The notes: generated by a model from the letters alone, not told the origin. 42,433 bases of DNA from JBCDBD01 sp039184335 (GCA_039184335.1 JBCDBD010000032.1:1-42433); one strand, 5' to 3'. Positions 28,504 to 37,493 are shown, counted from the stretch's first letter. Made by a program: numbers and translations.

Positions 28504-30872
28504 GCCTTTAGTTCCTCCATCAAGTCTTGGTAGGTATACGATTTTTCAGGTTCTTTCTCCTTTTTGTACAGTATCTCTGCGCGAATGGCCTTTAGCCCAG
28601 TGACCCCTTGAAGGCCTTCCAATTCCAGAATCTCGATATTGTTGGTAAAGTACCCCTTTGACTTTAAAAAAGTGACATAGCGAAGGTATTCTTGCTCATC
28701 TTTTCTGTTGGAATAGACAATGGCAAGTTTTCCCTTTTGGGTCAGGCGTTCCTTAGTGCCCTTGATGTGTGACTTGTCAATCCGTTTTTTAATGATTTCG
28801 TAACGGGCATTGTATGTGCCATCAACGTCAAATTGTTTTTCATCCATTCGAAAACGAATGGCCAGTGATGTGCTGTACACCAAAAGCAGGGATGCCACAT
28901 CCAAGGGAACGGGTAATTTTGGCTTTAGGTTGTAATGCTTGTTCTCCATTTCGACCATTACCTGTAGTTGCCACAACCTTAAATTGTGCAGGTACAGGTA
29001 ATCAAATTTTCTGTTATTGGCAATCTCACTGCCAATGTACATATTATGCTCTACCCCATCGGTTTTGTAACGTTCAAAATAGTGTGGAAACATTTTTTGC
29101 GCCTCAATTTGTCTCTTATCGAGCAAGGCAGCCAATTTCATGTTGATTTCCATGACACTATCATCATAATTGCGTCGATGGTCATAATAGGATTCTGTTG
29201 CTGTATCGATTTTATCCCCATAGGTTTTAATAAGTTGTGCCAGTTCATCATCTTCTTTCTGCAAATGTTCGAAAACAGGATTGATCTCTTCATGAATAAA
29301 ATCAAAAATCCCTTGTTCACTATTGGTGTAAAGCGTATGCTTTATTTCTTCCAAATGGTTGTTCACCCTAAAAACCAACTCTTCATAAATGGGAAGTTTC
29401 AGCTTAAGCCAAGCTTTGTCAATGATATCCTTAATTTGGGAAAGTTGGATCATCAAATCACGCTGAATTGCCGAATTTCGTTGCTTCGAGGAATCTTTGA
29501 TGTCAATCTGCCCATATAACGGGTAGATGTCCTTAAAAACAATTTCATTGAATGACGGTTCCCTACCTTCGAGTTGATCGGTCATGAATCGCTTGGCCTC
29601 TTCCTGAAATTTCCAGTATACCGAAGAATGGACTGTTGTACATTCGTGCTGAATGATGGCATCGATCAGATTCTCTTCTTCCTCTATGGACCGAAGCACT
29701 GCGGAGACAATGAAAGGCATCACATCCAATAGTTTATTGGCATTGATACTGTTCAGTTCATTGACCTTTGTTGATACCAATTCCAAAATACCGAGAAGGT
29801 TGCCATCGTTGGCAATCGGAGCCAAAATAGCACTCTTGATACCTTGGTCATAGAGGTTCTTATAGGGTTGCGCCCCTTTAGACTTTTTATAGTACTTTTC
29901 TACATTCGAAATGGCAAAGTAGGTGTTGTCGTCAATGACCTTGTCATAAGAATACTCACAGAGCATTTCACCACACGATTCCATTTCCTTTTCCTTGAGT
30001 ATAAAGCTGTTCATACCCTTTCCGTGTACCTTTAGAAAATGGTTCGAATCCAAATCGTATCCAGTAAAACCGACGTTGATATCCTTAAGGTTAAAGAGCG
30101 ACCTGAAAGTACTTTGAAAATCATCCATGAAACTTTCATTGTCCCTCTTGTTACCCCCTATGAGGGTTGACTTTATTTCAGAAATGGAATGTTCGGCAGT
30201 TACATCAAAGATATTGGAAATCACAAATCCCTTGGCCACAAAACTATGCGGGGGAATCTTCTCTTTCCACAAGTCAATGTCATCAAAATTTTCGAGCAGT
30301 TCGTCCAAGTCGTCATGGGTCAATTTTTTTGCTTTTTTTGTTGGTCTGATTTCCATGAAATCAGAATTGTACAAAATGCGATAGTGACGTACTATGCCAT
30401 TTACATCTGGAATATCGTAGTAAAATGGACGTTTGAAATCAATCTTGAAGCCATAGTGAAAACCCAATATAATGGTACACTGCATGATATATGGGGCAGT
30501 GCTATAAAGGTTTCGTATTTCCAGTTCATAACCTTCGCCTGCATCTTCCAAAATCTTTTGAAAGCGTTTTGATGAATTAAAGATGATATTGGCGAACGGT
30601 AATGAGGCTGCCTTGATTTCATTTTGGGTCAGCACTGATGAAAACGTGTCTGCCAAGATGGTATTGATCACCTCTTTGCGTTCTTCAAGAATCGATAGGT
30701 CATCAAAGCCATCCCTAAGTTCTGGATAAGAGGCCTGGGCATCTAGAACATGTTTTGCCCTTTCCGCTAGAAATGTATTGTCACTTTTCAACTGCTCATC
30801 ATAATACTGCAACAGCTTGTTGAAGCTGACAAGTTGAATCAAAGGGGAATCCTCAGTGTAATTTTGTTTCAT
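28500..30872 (-). CDS. Large GAF-domain protein, unknown function
   Basis: A 790-residue soluble protein, with no signal peptide and no membrane helix. A GAF-type small-molecule-binding domain is recognisable at about 245-405 (FMDDFQSTFRSLF ... SAILAPIANDGNLLGILELVS ... DVMPFIVSAVLRSI). The first 240 residues and the long helical C-terminal half (about 410-790) match no domain I know; there is no kinase, cyclase or DNA-binding motif. Similar long GAF proteins occur in other Flavobacteriaceae. The ligand is unknown. It shares its promoter region with the divergent phosphoesterase gene at 30987. Confidence 0.75.
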   Translation of the reverse strand: MKQNYTEDSPLIQLVSFNKLLQYYDEQLKSDNTFLAERAKHVLDAQASYPELRDGFDDLSILEERKEVINTILADTFSSVLTQNEIKAASLPFANIIFNSSKRFQKILEDAGEGYELEIRNLYSTAPYIMQCTIILGFHYGFKIDFKRPFYYDIPDVNGIVRHYRILYNSDFMEIRPTKKAKKLTHDDLDELLENFDDIDLWKEKIPPHSFVAKGFVISNIFDVTAEHSISEIKSTLIGGNKRDNESFMDDFQSTFRSLFNLKDINVGFTGYDLDSNHFLKVHGKGMNSFILKEKEMESCGEMLCEYSYDKVIDDNTYFAISNVEKYYKKSKGAQPYKNLYDQGIKSAILAPIANDGNLLGILELVSTKVNELNSINANKLLDVMPFIVSAVLRSIEEEENLIDAIIQHECTTVHSSVYWKFQEEAKRFMTDQLEGREPSFNEIVFKDIYPLYGQIDIKDSSKQRNSAIQRDLMIQLSQIKDIIDKAWLKLKLPIYEELVFRVNNHLEEIKHTLYTNSEQGIFDFIHEEINPVFEHLQKEDDELAQLIKTYGDKIDTATESYYDHRRNYDDSVMEINMKLAALLDKRQIEAQKMFPHYFERYKTDGVEHNMYIGSEIANNRKFDYLYLHNLRLWQLQVMVEMENKHYNLKPKLPVPLDVASLLLVYSTSLAIRFRMDEKQFDVDGTYNARYEIIKKRIDKSHIKGTKERLTQKGKLAIVYSNRKDEQEYLRYVTFLKSKGYFTNNIEILELEGLQGVTGLKAIRAEILYKKEKEPEKSYTYQDLMEELKA

Positions 30873-30907
30873 ACCCTATTAGTATTGGTTGTCGACATAA
30901 AATTACA

Positions 30908-30915
30908 AAAAGATA
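30908..30915 (-). promoter_or_regulatory. Candidate -7 box for the GAF gene (TATCTTTT, minus strand)
   Basis: On the minus strand this reads TATCTTTT, one base off TAnnTTTG, about 36 nt upstream of the GAF gene ATG. A matching box points the other way at 30953, so this 114-bp gap looks like a compact divergent promoter pair. Confidence 0.4.
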
Positions 30916-30952
30916 AGATACCGCTTTGTTAAGGGAATCTTTATGGATTTAC

Positions 30953-30960
30953 TATCTTTT
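30953..30960 (+). promoter_or_regulatory. Candidate -7 box for the phosphoesterase gene (TATCTTTT)
   Basis: One base off TAnnTTTG, ending 26 nt before the ATG at 30987. It mirrors the box at 30908-30915 on the other strand. Confidence 0.4.
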
Positions 30961-30986
30961 TGGCATGTTTCAAAAAACATTGACTC

Positions 30987-31883
30987 ATGTCATCAAGAAA
31001 AAGACTGGACAGAGCCTATAAAAATGCCAAGATCATCCCTTTTGACGACCATTCAAAATTTATCTTATTCAGTGACTGCCATAGGGGAGATAACAGTTTT
31101 GCCGATGACTTCGCCAACAACCGCAATATCTATTTTCATGCCTTGAACCATTATTACCGCGAGGGATTTCATTATTGTGAACTTGGTGATGGGGACGAAC
31201 TATGGGAAAACCTTCATTTCTCGACCATTTTCGAGGCACATAAAAACGTTTTTCAGTTATTGCGACAATTCCATACTGAAAACCGCTTGCACATGGTTTG
31301 GGGCAACCATGATATGGTTTACCGTGACAAAGACTATATCAATGCCCATTTGACCCATTATTTTGAGCCTATTGATGGCTCTGACAAAACTCTTTTTGAA
31401 GGTATTACTTATCATGAGGCCCTTGTTTTGAAACATACAGCTACAGAACAGGAGCTCTTTTGCACCCATGGACATCAAGCAGATTGGTGGAACTACAGTT
31501 GTTGGCGAATTGGTCGTTTTTTGGTCCGCATTCTCTGGAAGCCTTTACAAGTGGTCGGCATTGCAGATCCCACAAGCCCGGCCAAAAATTATAAAGAGCT
31601 CATTCGTATCGAAAAAAGAATCAAAAAGTGGATCTTACAGAACCATCAAAAAATCACTATTGCGGGCCATACCCATCGCCCACGGTTTCCTGAACCCGGT
31701 CAAATCCCTTTTTTTAATGACGGTAGCTGCGTGCACCCACGAAGCATTACCGGTATTGAGATTGAGAACGGACAGATTTCCTTGATCAAATGGCAAATCG
31801 CCACCAAACCAGACGGCACGCTTCAAATTGTTCGGCTTTTGTTGGAAGGGCCTGAGAGATTAATCGATTACCTCAAAAATTAA
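30987..31883 (+). CDS. Cytoplasmic calcineurin-like metallophosphoesterase
   Basis: A 298-residue phosphoesterase without a signal peptide. The metal-binding motifs are in order: FSDCHRGD (Asp30, His32), GDGDELWE (67-74), GNHD (106-109), THGH, and GHTHRP near 230. The DxH...GDxxE...GNHD...GH...GHTH layout is shared with UDP-2,3-diacylglucosamine hydrolase (LpxH)-like and related enzymes, but the protein is longer and I cannot name the substrate. Start ATG at 30987; another frame is open upstream but lacks the family motifs. Divergent from the GAF gene. Confidence 0.85.
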   Translation: MSSRKRLDRAYKNAKIIPFDDHSKFILFSDCHRGDNSFADDFANNRNIYFHALNHYYREGFHYCELGDGDELWENLHFSTIFEAHKNVFQLLRQFHTENRLHMVWGNHDMVYRDKDYINAHLTHYFEPIDGSDKTLFEGITYHEALVLKHTATEQELFCTHGHQADWWNYSCWRIGRFLVRILWKPLQVVGIADPTSPAKNYKELIRIEKRIKKWILQNHQKITIAGHTHRPRFPEPGQIPFFNDGSCVHPRSITGIEIENGQISLIKWQIATKPDGTLQIVRLLLEGPERLIDYLKN

Positions 31884-31913
31884 TCGATGTATTAATTTGG
31901 TTTCGACTGGTTT

Positions 31914-32063
31914 TTAACCATAGCATTGGTCACGGGGTACTTTTGGCATCACTGGGTTAATTACCACTTTGTTATCCTTAGGGTTCCTATCTTGCTCCTG
32001 ATGGTTGCGTTTAAAGAAGCCGAAAAAGCCAGATTCTTCCACTTCGTCGAAATAAGGCAACAT
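31914..32063 (-). CDS. Small 49-residue protein, candidate gene
   Basis: A 49-codon frame on the minus strand (ATG 32063, TAA 31914) filling most of the 251-bp space between the phosphoesterase and secreted-protein genes. The product starts MLPYFDEVEESGFFGFFKRN, is charged and hydrophilic after the Phe-rich part, and ends KVPRDQCYG. Its codons look like those of neighbouring genes rather than random A+T-rich sequence. No signal peptide, membrane helix or known motif. It may be a real small conserved flavobacterial protein; conservation in relatives would decide. Confidence 0.45.
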   Translation of the reverse strand: MLPYFDEVEESGFFGFFKRNHQEQDRNPKDNKVVINPVMPKVPRDQCYG

Positions 32064-32134
32064 TTAACAGCCCTTTACCAGTAATATGGCAAGGTATTTG
32101 TTAATTTTAGTTGACTTTCGCGACCAAAGTTGTT

Positions 32135-32791
32135 ATGAAAAACTGGTTTCTTATTCTTTTTGCCTTGTCATTTGTGCATTTTGGTATAGCCCAAGGAGAC
32201 CTGCCCACGACCAGACCTTTGAAGGTTGGGGAGCGAAACAATTTGGACATCAAATCTAGCAATCAAGGTACTTCATTACGTATGCCATCGGTAATTGACG
32301 AAAACTTGACCTCAAAGGACAACACCCCAAATGTCAAAATGCTGCCCGACAAAGAATTGGCACAAGCCGGCCATGATTTGGTCATTGATCCCAAAATAGG
32401 CGATCGAGAGAAAAAAGGAGGTGACAAGCACTACGGGGACCAATATTTGGGCGATGTCAAGACAGGCGCAAAATTTGTGGGTATTGTTTGTCGTGACCAT
32501 GAATATGTTGATGGTGACCGGGTCAAAATATACCTCAATGGGGTCTTAATAGAACCCAATATCTTGTTGTCGGGCTCTTTTAAAGGAATCAATGTGGATC
32601 TGACCGAAGGATTTAACCGCCTGGATTTTGTGGCATTGAACCAGGGATCTTCAGGGCCCAATACCGCCCAGGTCGTTGTGGCCGATGATAAAGGAAAGGT
32701 CATTCACAACAACCGCTGGAACCTGTCCACCGGTTCTACCGCAAGCTTGATTGTGGTCAAAGAACCCAGTCTTGAAGAAGAACAAGAATAA
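32135..32791 (+). CDS. Secreted protein of unknown function
   Basis: A 218-residue exported protein. I choose ATG 32135 because a complete signal peptide (MKNWFLILFALSFVHFGIAQ) begins there; the upstream TTG at 32111 would add eight residues before it. The mature part has a polar stretch (about 25-110). A C-terminal domain follows (about 112-208: KFVGIVCRDHEYVDGDRVKI, ILLSGSFKGINVDLTEGFN, RLDFVALNQGSSGPNTAQV) that reads like a beta-sandwich. No catalytic motif seen. It converges on the penicillin-acylase gene with a 41-bp gap that shows no terminator. Confidence 0.75.
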   Translation: MKNWFLILFALSFVHFGIAQGDLPTTRPLKVGERNNLDIKSSNQGTSLRMPSVIDENLTSKDNTPNVKMLPDKELAQAGHDLVIDPKIGDREKKGGDKHYGDQYLGDVKTGAKFVGIVCRDHEYVDGDRVKIYLNGVLIEPNILLSGSFKGINVDLTEGFNRLDFVALNQGSSGPNTAQVVVADDKGKVIHNNRWNLSTGSTASLIVVKEPSLEEEQE

Positions 32792-32832
32792 TTTTGGAGG
32801 TTCAAATTAGAACGCACCAACACCCAACAAAA

Positions 32833-35022
32833 CTATTTTTCCTTTCCAGGTTGATAGGTCTTATTGGCCTTTTTTAAGACATCTTCGTGGTAATACGCAA
32901 CGTCTTTCCATTCTTGTTTGGCATATCTTTCGATTTGGTCATCAAAATGAGGGGAATTGGGATTACCACTCTGTCCGCCCGCCAAAATAGTCTTGGCCTT
33001 CACTTTTTCCCCAAACTCCACAACCGCCACAAAACTATTGCCCCTCGTGCCATAAATCTTCTTGGTATTGTTGTTATAGCGAGCGCCGTAAGCAGCTAAT
33101 GCTCCCCAACGGCCACTGGCAAAACCAATGGGAATACTGGGTTTACTGTCATCAAAGGGTTGCCGAATGTCACCATTGAGCCGTTGGTAACGATGAACCT
33201 CTCCCCAAGGCAACTGCCAACTGCCGAAGTCATTTATGAGCTGGCCCAACGTTTCGGCAAACAACTGTAGTTTGTTGGCATCTGGGAAACCTCCACCCCA
33301 ATAGGTGACCAATTGCATGGCATACATGCCTTCGGGTCGAAACGCTTTCTGATAGCATAGCGTGCCATAATAGTGGGCCAAGGTCATGGCCACCGATGCT
33401 TTTGAGGTCTTAAAATCCCAAGCTCTCAAGACTTCGATGGCCGCTGAAAGTTCCGTATTTGGATTGGCATCATAAGCGTTGATCAAACCCGGAATCAAAG
33501 CCTTAAATGCAGGTAAATACGGATCATGTGCCAATACCATCAAACTGTCTAAGGTATATCCTTTTTTATCGGTCAGTAAACCAATCGCATGCACCCCCCG
33601 AAAGTTCTCTTGATCCCGTGACATGTATTTGGGGTAATCCTCGCGCTTCGGGCTGTATTCCAGAGCAGCGGTATAAGGCGTAGAATTACAGTTCTGTATC
33701 CATCCGTTTGCTGGATTTAATACCAAAATATTCTCATCAACCGTATGCAGGCCCTGCCAATCGGTTCGGGGGTCATCACCATTTACAGGTTTCGTATAAT
33801 CAAAAATGATATCTCGTTTAGGGATAAAATTCCCGTGAAAATATGCGATGTTGCCCTCAGCATCGGCATAGACAGTATTGTTGGAGGAGTTGGTACGAAT
33901 ATCCATCATCTTTCGAAACCCTTGATACCCTGCCTGTTTTGTTCGTACATACGACTGTTCCAAAGCCTGCACAGGTTCCCACATCATGGCCGAAGCGGTC
34001 CATTGCCCATCTACCATATGGGTAATAGGGCCGTGATGGGTATGGTAGATCGGAAAGGTCTTTTCTTCGAAACCATTGGCACTCTTATATTTTAAGGTGA
34101 CCTCAGAAGTCTTTACGGGTCGCAGTTCTTCACCATAATGGTAAAACAAATGTCCATCGTTTTGAACAATGGTTTCCTTGAATTCATCCATCACATCGGT
34201 ATAGGTCGAAGTGTGCATCCAGCCGGTTTTTTCATTGAAGCCCTGATAGACAAAAAACTGCCCCCAGGTCACCGCGCCATAGGCATTTAACCCTTCTTCA
34301 CTGACCACATGCACCTCACCCCTAAAGTAAAAGGAAGTATGCGGATTGATCAACAGCATGGTGTTGCCCGATTGCGTCAATTTTCCTGAAATGGCTATTC
34401 CATTCGAGCCCTGTGGTTCGGCCATTTCCTTTTCTTTTACAGCTTTGATTTCTTCCATCGCAGAAATTTCCATATCTCCTTCATAAAAGGCTTGGATCTT
34501 TCGGGTCGAAATCCGTTCGATATCCCCCCCAATGGATCCCTCGCTGAAATACATGGGCATCCAAGGTTCAAAACGGGCCAGCAATCGGGGTGTGACCTCA
34601 GGATGGGTATATAGGTAATAATTGATGCCATCGGCAAAGGCATCACACAATTTCTTTAACCAATCGGGGCTGTTTTCATAATTGGCCTTCGCCTCTGCTT
34701 CAGTCATAAACAGTTTGGCACGCAGGTCACTGTACAAAGCTTCCTTTCCTTCCACTTCGGCCAACCGCCCCGTGGCCCAAATGTAGTTTTGCTCCACACG
34801 GTTAAAATCATCTTCGCATTGGGCATACAACAACCCAAAAACAGCATCGGCATCGGTTTTACCATAAATGTGGGGTACCCCGAAATCATCCCTGATGATG
34901 GTCACATTTTCAGCCTGAGCCTGCCATCGTTCGATTTCGACCGAGAGTCTCCATTCTTGGCACGAGATAAAACATACCATACATAAGGTTGCATATACTA
35001 TGGTTCTAAAAAGTGTGTGCAT
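32833..35022 (-). CDS. Penicillin-acylase-family (Ntn hydrolase) lipoprotein
   Basis: A 729-residue N-terminal-nucleophile hydrolase precursor. The signal peptide has lipobox FISC (Cys21). The alpha part (about 35-200) begins with the family opening VTIIRDDFGVPHIYGKTDADA. Self-cleavage should occur before Ser206 in QGSNGIAISG, freeing the catalytic serine of the beta subunit. The beta part carries NPHTSFYF, WGQFFVYQGFNEKTGWMHT and the later NSSNNTVYADAEGNIAY. Relatives hydrolyse amide bonds: beta-lactams, acyl-homoserine lactones or N-acyl amino acids. The substrate cannot be told from sequence. Single gene, divergent from the ABC exporter. Confidence 0.9.
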   Translation of the reverse strand: MHTLFRTIVYATLCMVCFISCQEWRLSVEIERWQAQAENVTIIRDDFGVPHIYGKTDADAVFGLLYAQCEDDFNRVEQNYIWATGRLAEVEGKEALYSDLRAKLFMTEAEAKANYENSPDWLKKLCDAFADGINYYLYTHPEVTPRLLARFEPWMPMYFSEGSIGGDIERISTRKIQAFYEGDMEISAMEEIKAVKEKEMAEPQGSNGIAISGKLTQSGNTMLLINPHTSFYFRGEVHVVSEEGLNAYGAVTWGQFFVYQGFNEKTGWMHTSTYTDVMDEFKETIVQNDGHLFYHYGEELRPVKTSEVTLKYKSANGFEEKTFPIYHTHHGPITHMVDGQWTASAMMWEPVQALEQSYVRTKQAGYQGFRKMMDIRTNSSNNTVYADAEGNIAYFHGNFIPKRDIIFDYTKPVNGDDPRTDWQGLHTVDENILVLNPANGWIQNCNSTPYTAALEYSPKREDYPKYMSRDQENFRGVHAIGLLTDKKGYTLDSLMVLAHDPYLPAFKALIPGLINAYDANPNTELSAAIEVLRAWDFKTSKASVAMTLAHYYGTLCYQKAFRPEGMYAMQLVTYWGGGFPDANKLQLFAETLGQLINDFGSWQLPWGEVHRYQRLNGDIRQPFDDSKPSIPIGFASGRWGALAAYGARYNNNTKKIYGTRGNSFVAVVEFGEKVKAKTILAGGQSGNPNSPHFDDQIERYAKQEWKDVAYYHEDVLKKANKTYQPGKEK

Positions 35023-35119
35023 CGCGTTAAAGTAAAATTAAATTTTGGAAGGTAATCGCTATTGAACATCAACAGCATTTCAATTTAAAGTAAATTGCAG
35101 GCTTATCCAAACAATTGGA

Positions 35120-36856
35120 ATGGCCGATAAAAAAGTAAGTATTCTCAAGGCATTTAAGACCATCATCTGGCCAAAACGCAATCTTGTCTTTGTTGGACTA
35201 TTGCTCATTGTCATCAGCAAAGGGGCCAGTTTTGTTGCACCAATGTCATTGAAGTATTTGATGGATGATATCATACCGAATAAAAATGTTGCTTTTTTAA
35301 AAGTTCTCGTTGCTGTGGTTATCTTGGCCATTTTAGTGCAGGCCATCACCTCCTTTTTATTGACCCGGATCTTAAGTGTTCAAGCACAATATTTGATTTC
35401 AGAATTGCGGGCCCAAGTGCAAAAAAAAGTGCTTTCACTGCCCATCCGTTTTTTTGACAATACCAAATCGGGCGAACTGGTATCCCGCATCATGACAGAT
35501 GTGGAGGGGGTGCGAAACTTGATAGGTACTGGGCTGGTACAATTGGTAGGGGGTACGGTAACCGCTGTGGTCGCCTTGGTGCTCTTGCTACAGATCAGTG
35601 TTTCAATGACCCTGTTTACGCTGATTCCATTGGCCATTTTTGCAGTGATTGCCTTACGGGCCTTTAAGATCATTCGCCCTATTTTCCGAAATCGGGGTAA
35701 GATCAATGCCGAGGTAACTGGGCGACTGACCGAAACCTTGGGTGGGGTTAGGGTCATCAAAGGCTTCAATGCAGAAAAACAAGAAGAAAAAGTGTTTGAG
35801 GGGGGCGTTCACAAATTGTACCAAAATGTCAAGAAGAGCTTGACCGCTACCGCTTTTATGACCAGCAGTTCCACTTTCTTATTGGGTGTGGCCACCACGG
35901 GCATTATGGGCATCGGAGGCTATAAGATCATGATCGGTGAACTGACCATTGGGGAATTCTTGACCTTTACATTTTTATTGGGATTGATGATTGCGCCCAT
36001 TGTGCAAATGAGTAATATCGGCAGTCAGTTGACCGAGGCGTTGGCCGGATTGGACCGTACTGAAGAACTGATGAACATGACCCCCGAAGCAAATCAAGAA
36101 GAGCGCACCGCCGAACTTACTGGCATTGTTGGTGATATGGTTTTTGAAAAAGTGTCTTTTGCCTACGAAGAGGATAAAGAGGTATTGCACAACATCAGTT
36201 TTAATGTACAATCAGGGCAGGTCGTAGCCTTGGTAGGAAGTTCTGGCTCTGGAAAATCGACCATCGCTGGACTGGCAGCCAGTTTTTTGACCCCCAATTC
36301 AGGAAAGGTCATCATCGACGGGCAAGATTTAGCCAAAGTGAATCTTAACAGTTTTCGCCGCTATTTGGGTGTGGTGCTACAAGATGACTTTTTGTTTGAG
36401 GGCACTATTCGTGAGAACATCCTTTTTCCAAGACCCAATGCAACGGAAGCAGCACTTCAAAAAGCGGTCAAAGCGGCCTATGTGGATGAGTTCACCGACC
36501 GGTTTGAAGACGGGTTAGACACCTTGATCGGGGAACGGGGCATCAAGCTTTCAGGAGGCCAACGCCAACGTATTGCCATTGCTAGGGCGGTGTTGGCCGA
36601 CCCGAAAATCTTGATTCTCGACGAGGCTACCTCCAACTTGGATACAGAAAGCGAAGCCTTGATCCAGAAAAGTTTGGCCGAATTGACCAAGGGCCGGACG
36701 ACCTTTGTCATTGCCCACCGTTTGAGCACGATTCGTAAAGCAGACCAAATTCTGGTCATTGAAAGTGGGCATATTGTAGAGCAGGGCACCCATGATGAGC
36801 TGATTTCATCTGAAGGGAGGTATTACAATCTGTTTACGTATCAAGCGAGAATTTAG
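35120..36856 (+). CDS. ABC exporter, fused permease and ATPase (MsbA-like)
   Basis: A 578-residue half-transporter. Six membrane helices of a type-1 exporter domain (about 20-310) are followed by an ATPase domain (about 335-578). ATPase motifs: Walker A GSSGSGKST with Lys379, Q-loop LQDDFLFEG, signature LSGGQRQR (477-484), Walker B ILILDEAT and switch His in IAHRLST. It should work as a homodimer pumping a lipid, drug or peptide out across the inner membrane; the MsbA-like look does not fix the cargo. ATG at 35120. It is the last ordinary gene before the repeat-rich accessory region. Confidence 0.93.
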   Translation: MADKKVSILKAFKTIIWPKRNLVFVGLLLIVISKGASFVAPMSLKYLMDDIIPNKNVAFLKVLVAVVILAILVQAITSFLLTRILSVQAQYLISELRAQVQKKVLSLPIRFFDNTKSGELVSRIMTDVEGVRNLIGTGLVQLVGGTVTAVVALVLLLQISVSMTLFTLIPLAIFAVIALRAFKIIRPIFRNRGKINAEVTGRLTETLGGVRVIKGFNAEKQEEKVFEGGVHKLYQNVKKSLTATAFMTSSSTFLLGVATTGIMGIGGYKIMIGELTIGEFLTFTFLLGLMIAPIVQMSNIGSQLTEALAGLDRTEELMNMTPEANQEERTAELTGIVGDMVFEKVSFAYEEDKEVLHNISFNVQSGQVVALVGSSGSGKSTIAGLAASFLTPNSGKVIIDGQDLAKVNLNSFRRYLGVVLQDDFLFEGTIRENILFPRPNATEAALQKAVKAAYVDEFTDRFEDGLDTLIGERGIKLSGGQRQRIAIARAVLADPKILILDEATSNLDTESEALIQKSLAELTKGRTTFVIAHRLSTIRKADQILVIESGHIVEQGTHDELISSEGRYYNLFTYQARI

Positions 36857-36938
36857 GTTGGTATAAACAAATCTGAGAATAAACTATTTTTACTCTTGTT
36901 TAACATAAAAATAATTATGATACAAATATGTTGTTTGT

Positions 36939-37034
36939 GTAAAACGGCGTATACAGCGTATTTGAAATAATATCAGATATAACTTCGCATAAGCGAATTA
37001 TATCGACACCGATATTATGTCAAAGCCGTTTTAC
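36939..37034. repeat. 96-nt nested imperfect palindrome (long hairpin; attC-like in form)
   Basis: Three nested arm pairs are visible. The outer arms GTAAAACGGC (36939-36948) and GCCGTTTTAC (37025-37034) match fully. The middle arms TTTGAAATAATATC (36961-36974) and GATATTATGTCAAA (37011-37024) match at 13 of 14 positions. The inner arms GATATAACTTCGC (36976-36988) and GCGAATTATATC (36993-37004) match apart from one bulged C at 36983, around an ATAA loop. The left side has an extra 12 bases between outer and middle arms. Such a bulged, asymmetric long stem recalls integron attC sites, but clear core boxes (GTTRRRY/RYYYAAC) are absent. Confidence 0.65.
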
Positions 37035-37479
37035 TGAGAAGTTTATTCATATTCGTAAGTCATAATTCTATTATGTAAAATATCGCAGAGAAATTCTGCA
37101 AAAAAATAAAATTTGCGTTTGCGCTATACAAGAAACTTTTTTAAGCGGTGTGCTGCGCACGGCAGTTATTTGTACTCATAATTTGTCGCTATGTAAAATT
37201 GCCGCTGCCAAACGCTCGATTTCTTTCATAAAATCAAATTGCTTTTGGCAATTTATTTTATACGCAATTCCCAGCCGCTTGCCAACGCCAAAAAAAGCAA
37301 AACCTTTTAGCTATTTTCAAATACACGAATTACGATGAATTATCTACAACAAAATTTTTTACAGACTTCTCCGTCGGCTTGCCGCAAAAGTTTAAAATTT
37401 AGCACAGCATAAATTTCTAAACACTTGCTACCCCTAGGCGTTCCAAAGAAACTTTTCTTTGAAGTCTATTTGACATAAT
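37014..37479. repeat. 466-bp segment bounded by 11-bp inverted repeats
   Basis: ATTATGTCAAA at 37014-37024 and TTTGACATAAT at 37469-37479 are perfect inverted copies. The left copy is also part of the 96-nt palindrome. No target-site duplication is obvious and no transposase is inside. It could be a non-autonomous element or a chance pairing in A+T-rich DNA. Confidence 0.35.
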
Positions 37480-37493
37480 GTAAAAATGAGCTA

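Larger units (their letters stand above)
36857..37493. other. Gene-free, repeat-dense stretch
   Basis: A 637-bp A+T-rich region with stops in all frames except short chance frames. It holds a 96-nt nested palindrome (36939-37034), an 11-bp inverted repeat pair bounding 37014-37479, and smaller hairpins: GTGC-TGC-GCAC at 37150-37160, AAATTGC-TTTTG-GCAATTT at 37236-37254, and CAAAGAAA-CT-TTTCTTTG at 37444-37461. Three related copies of a CATAAT...TATGTAAAAT motif occur at 37061, 37177 and 37474. No terminator of usual form follows the ABC gene. It looks like an accessory or mobile insertion rather than a plain spacer. Confidence 0.6.

Noticed and set aside
32111..32134. TTG start for the secreted protein
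   Set aside because: Adds eight residues before a complete signal peptide that begins at ATG 32135.
36976..37004. Similarity of the inner hairpin (ATAACTTCGCATA) to a loxP half-site or to a XerCD dif site
   Set aside because: The spacer is 4 nt, the arms are bulged and part of a larger nested palindrome, and the dif layout (11-6-11) does not fit. The likeness is limited to a few bases.
36939..37034. Calling the nested palindrome a true integron attC site
   Set aside because: No GTTRRRY/RYYYAAC core boxes and no integrase gene in the window; only the overall shape agrees, so it is kept as a repeat.
37150..37338. 62-codon plus-strand frame in the repeat-dense stretch
   Set aside because: It runs through hairpins, has no promoter and no recognisable motif, and its composition follows the repeats.
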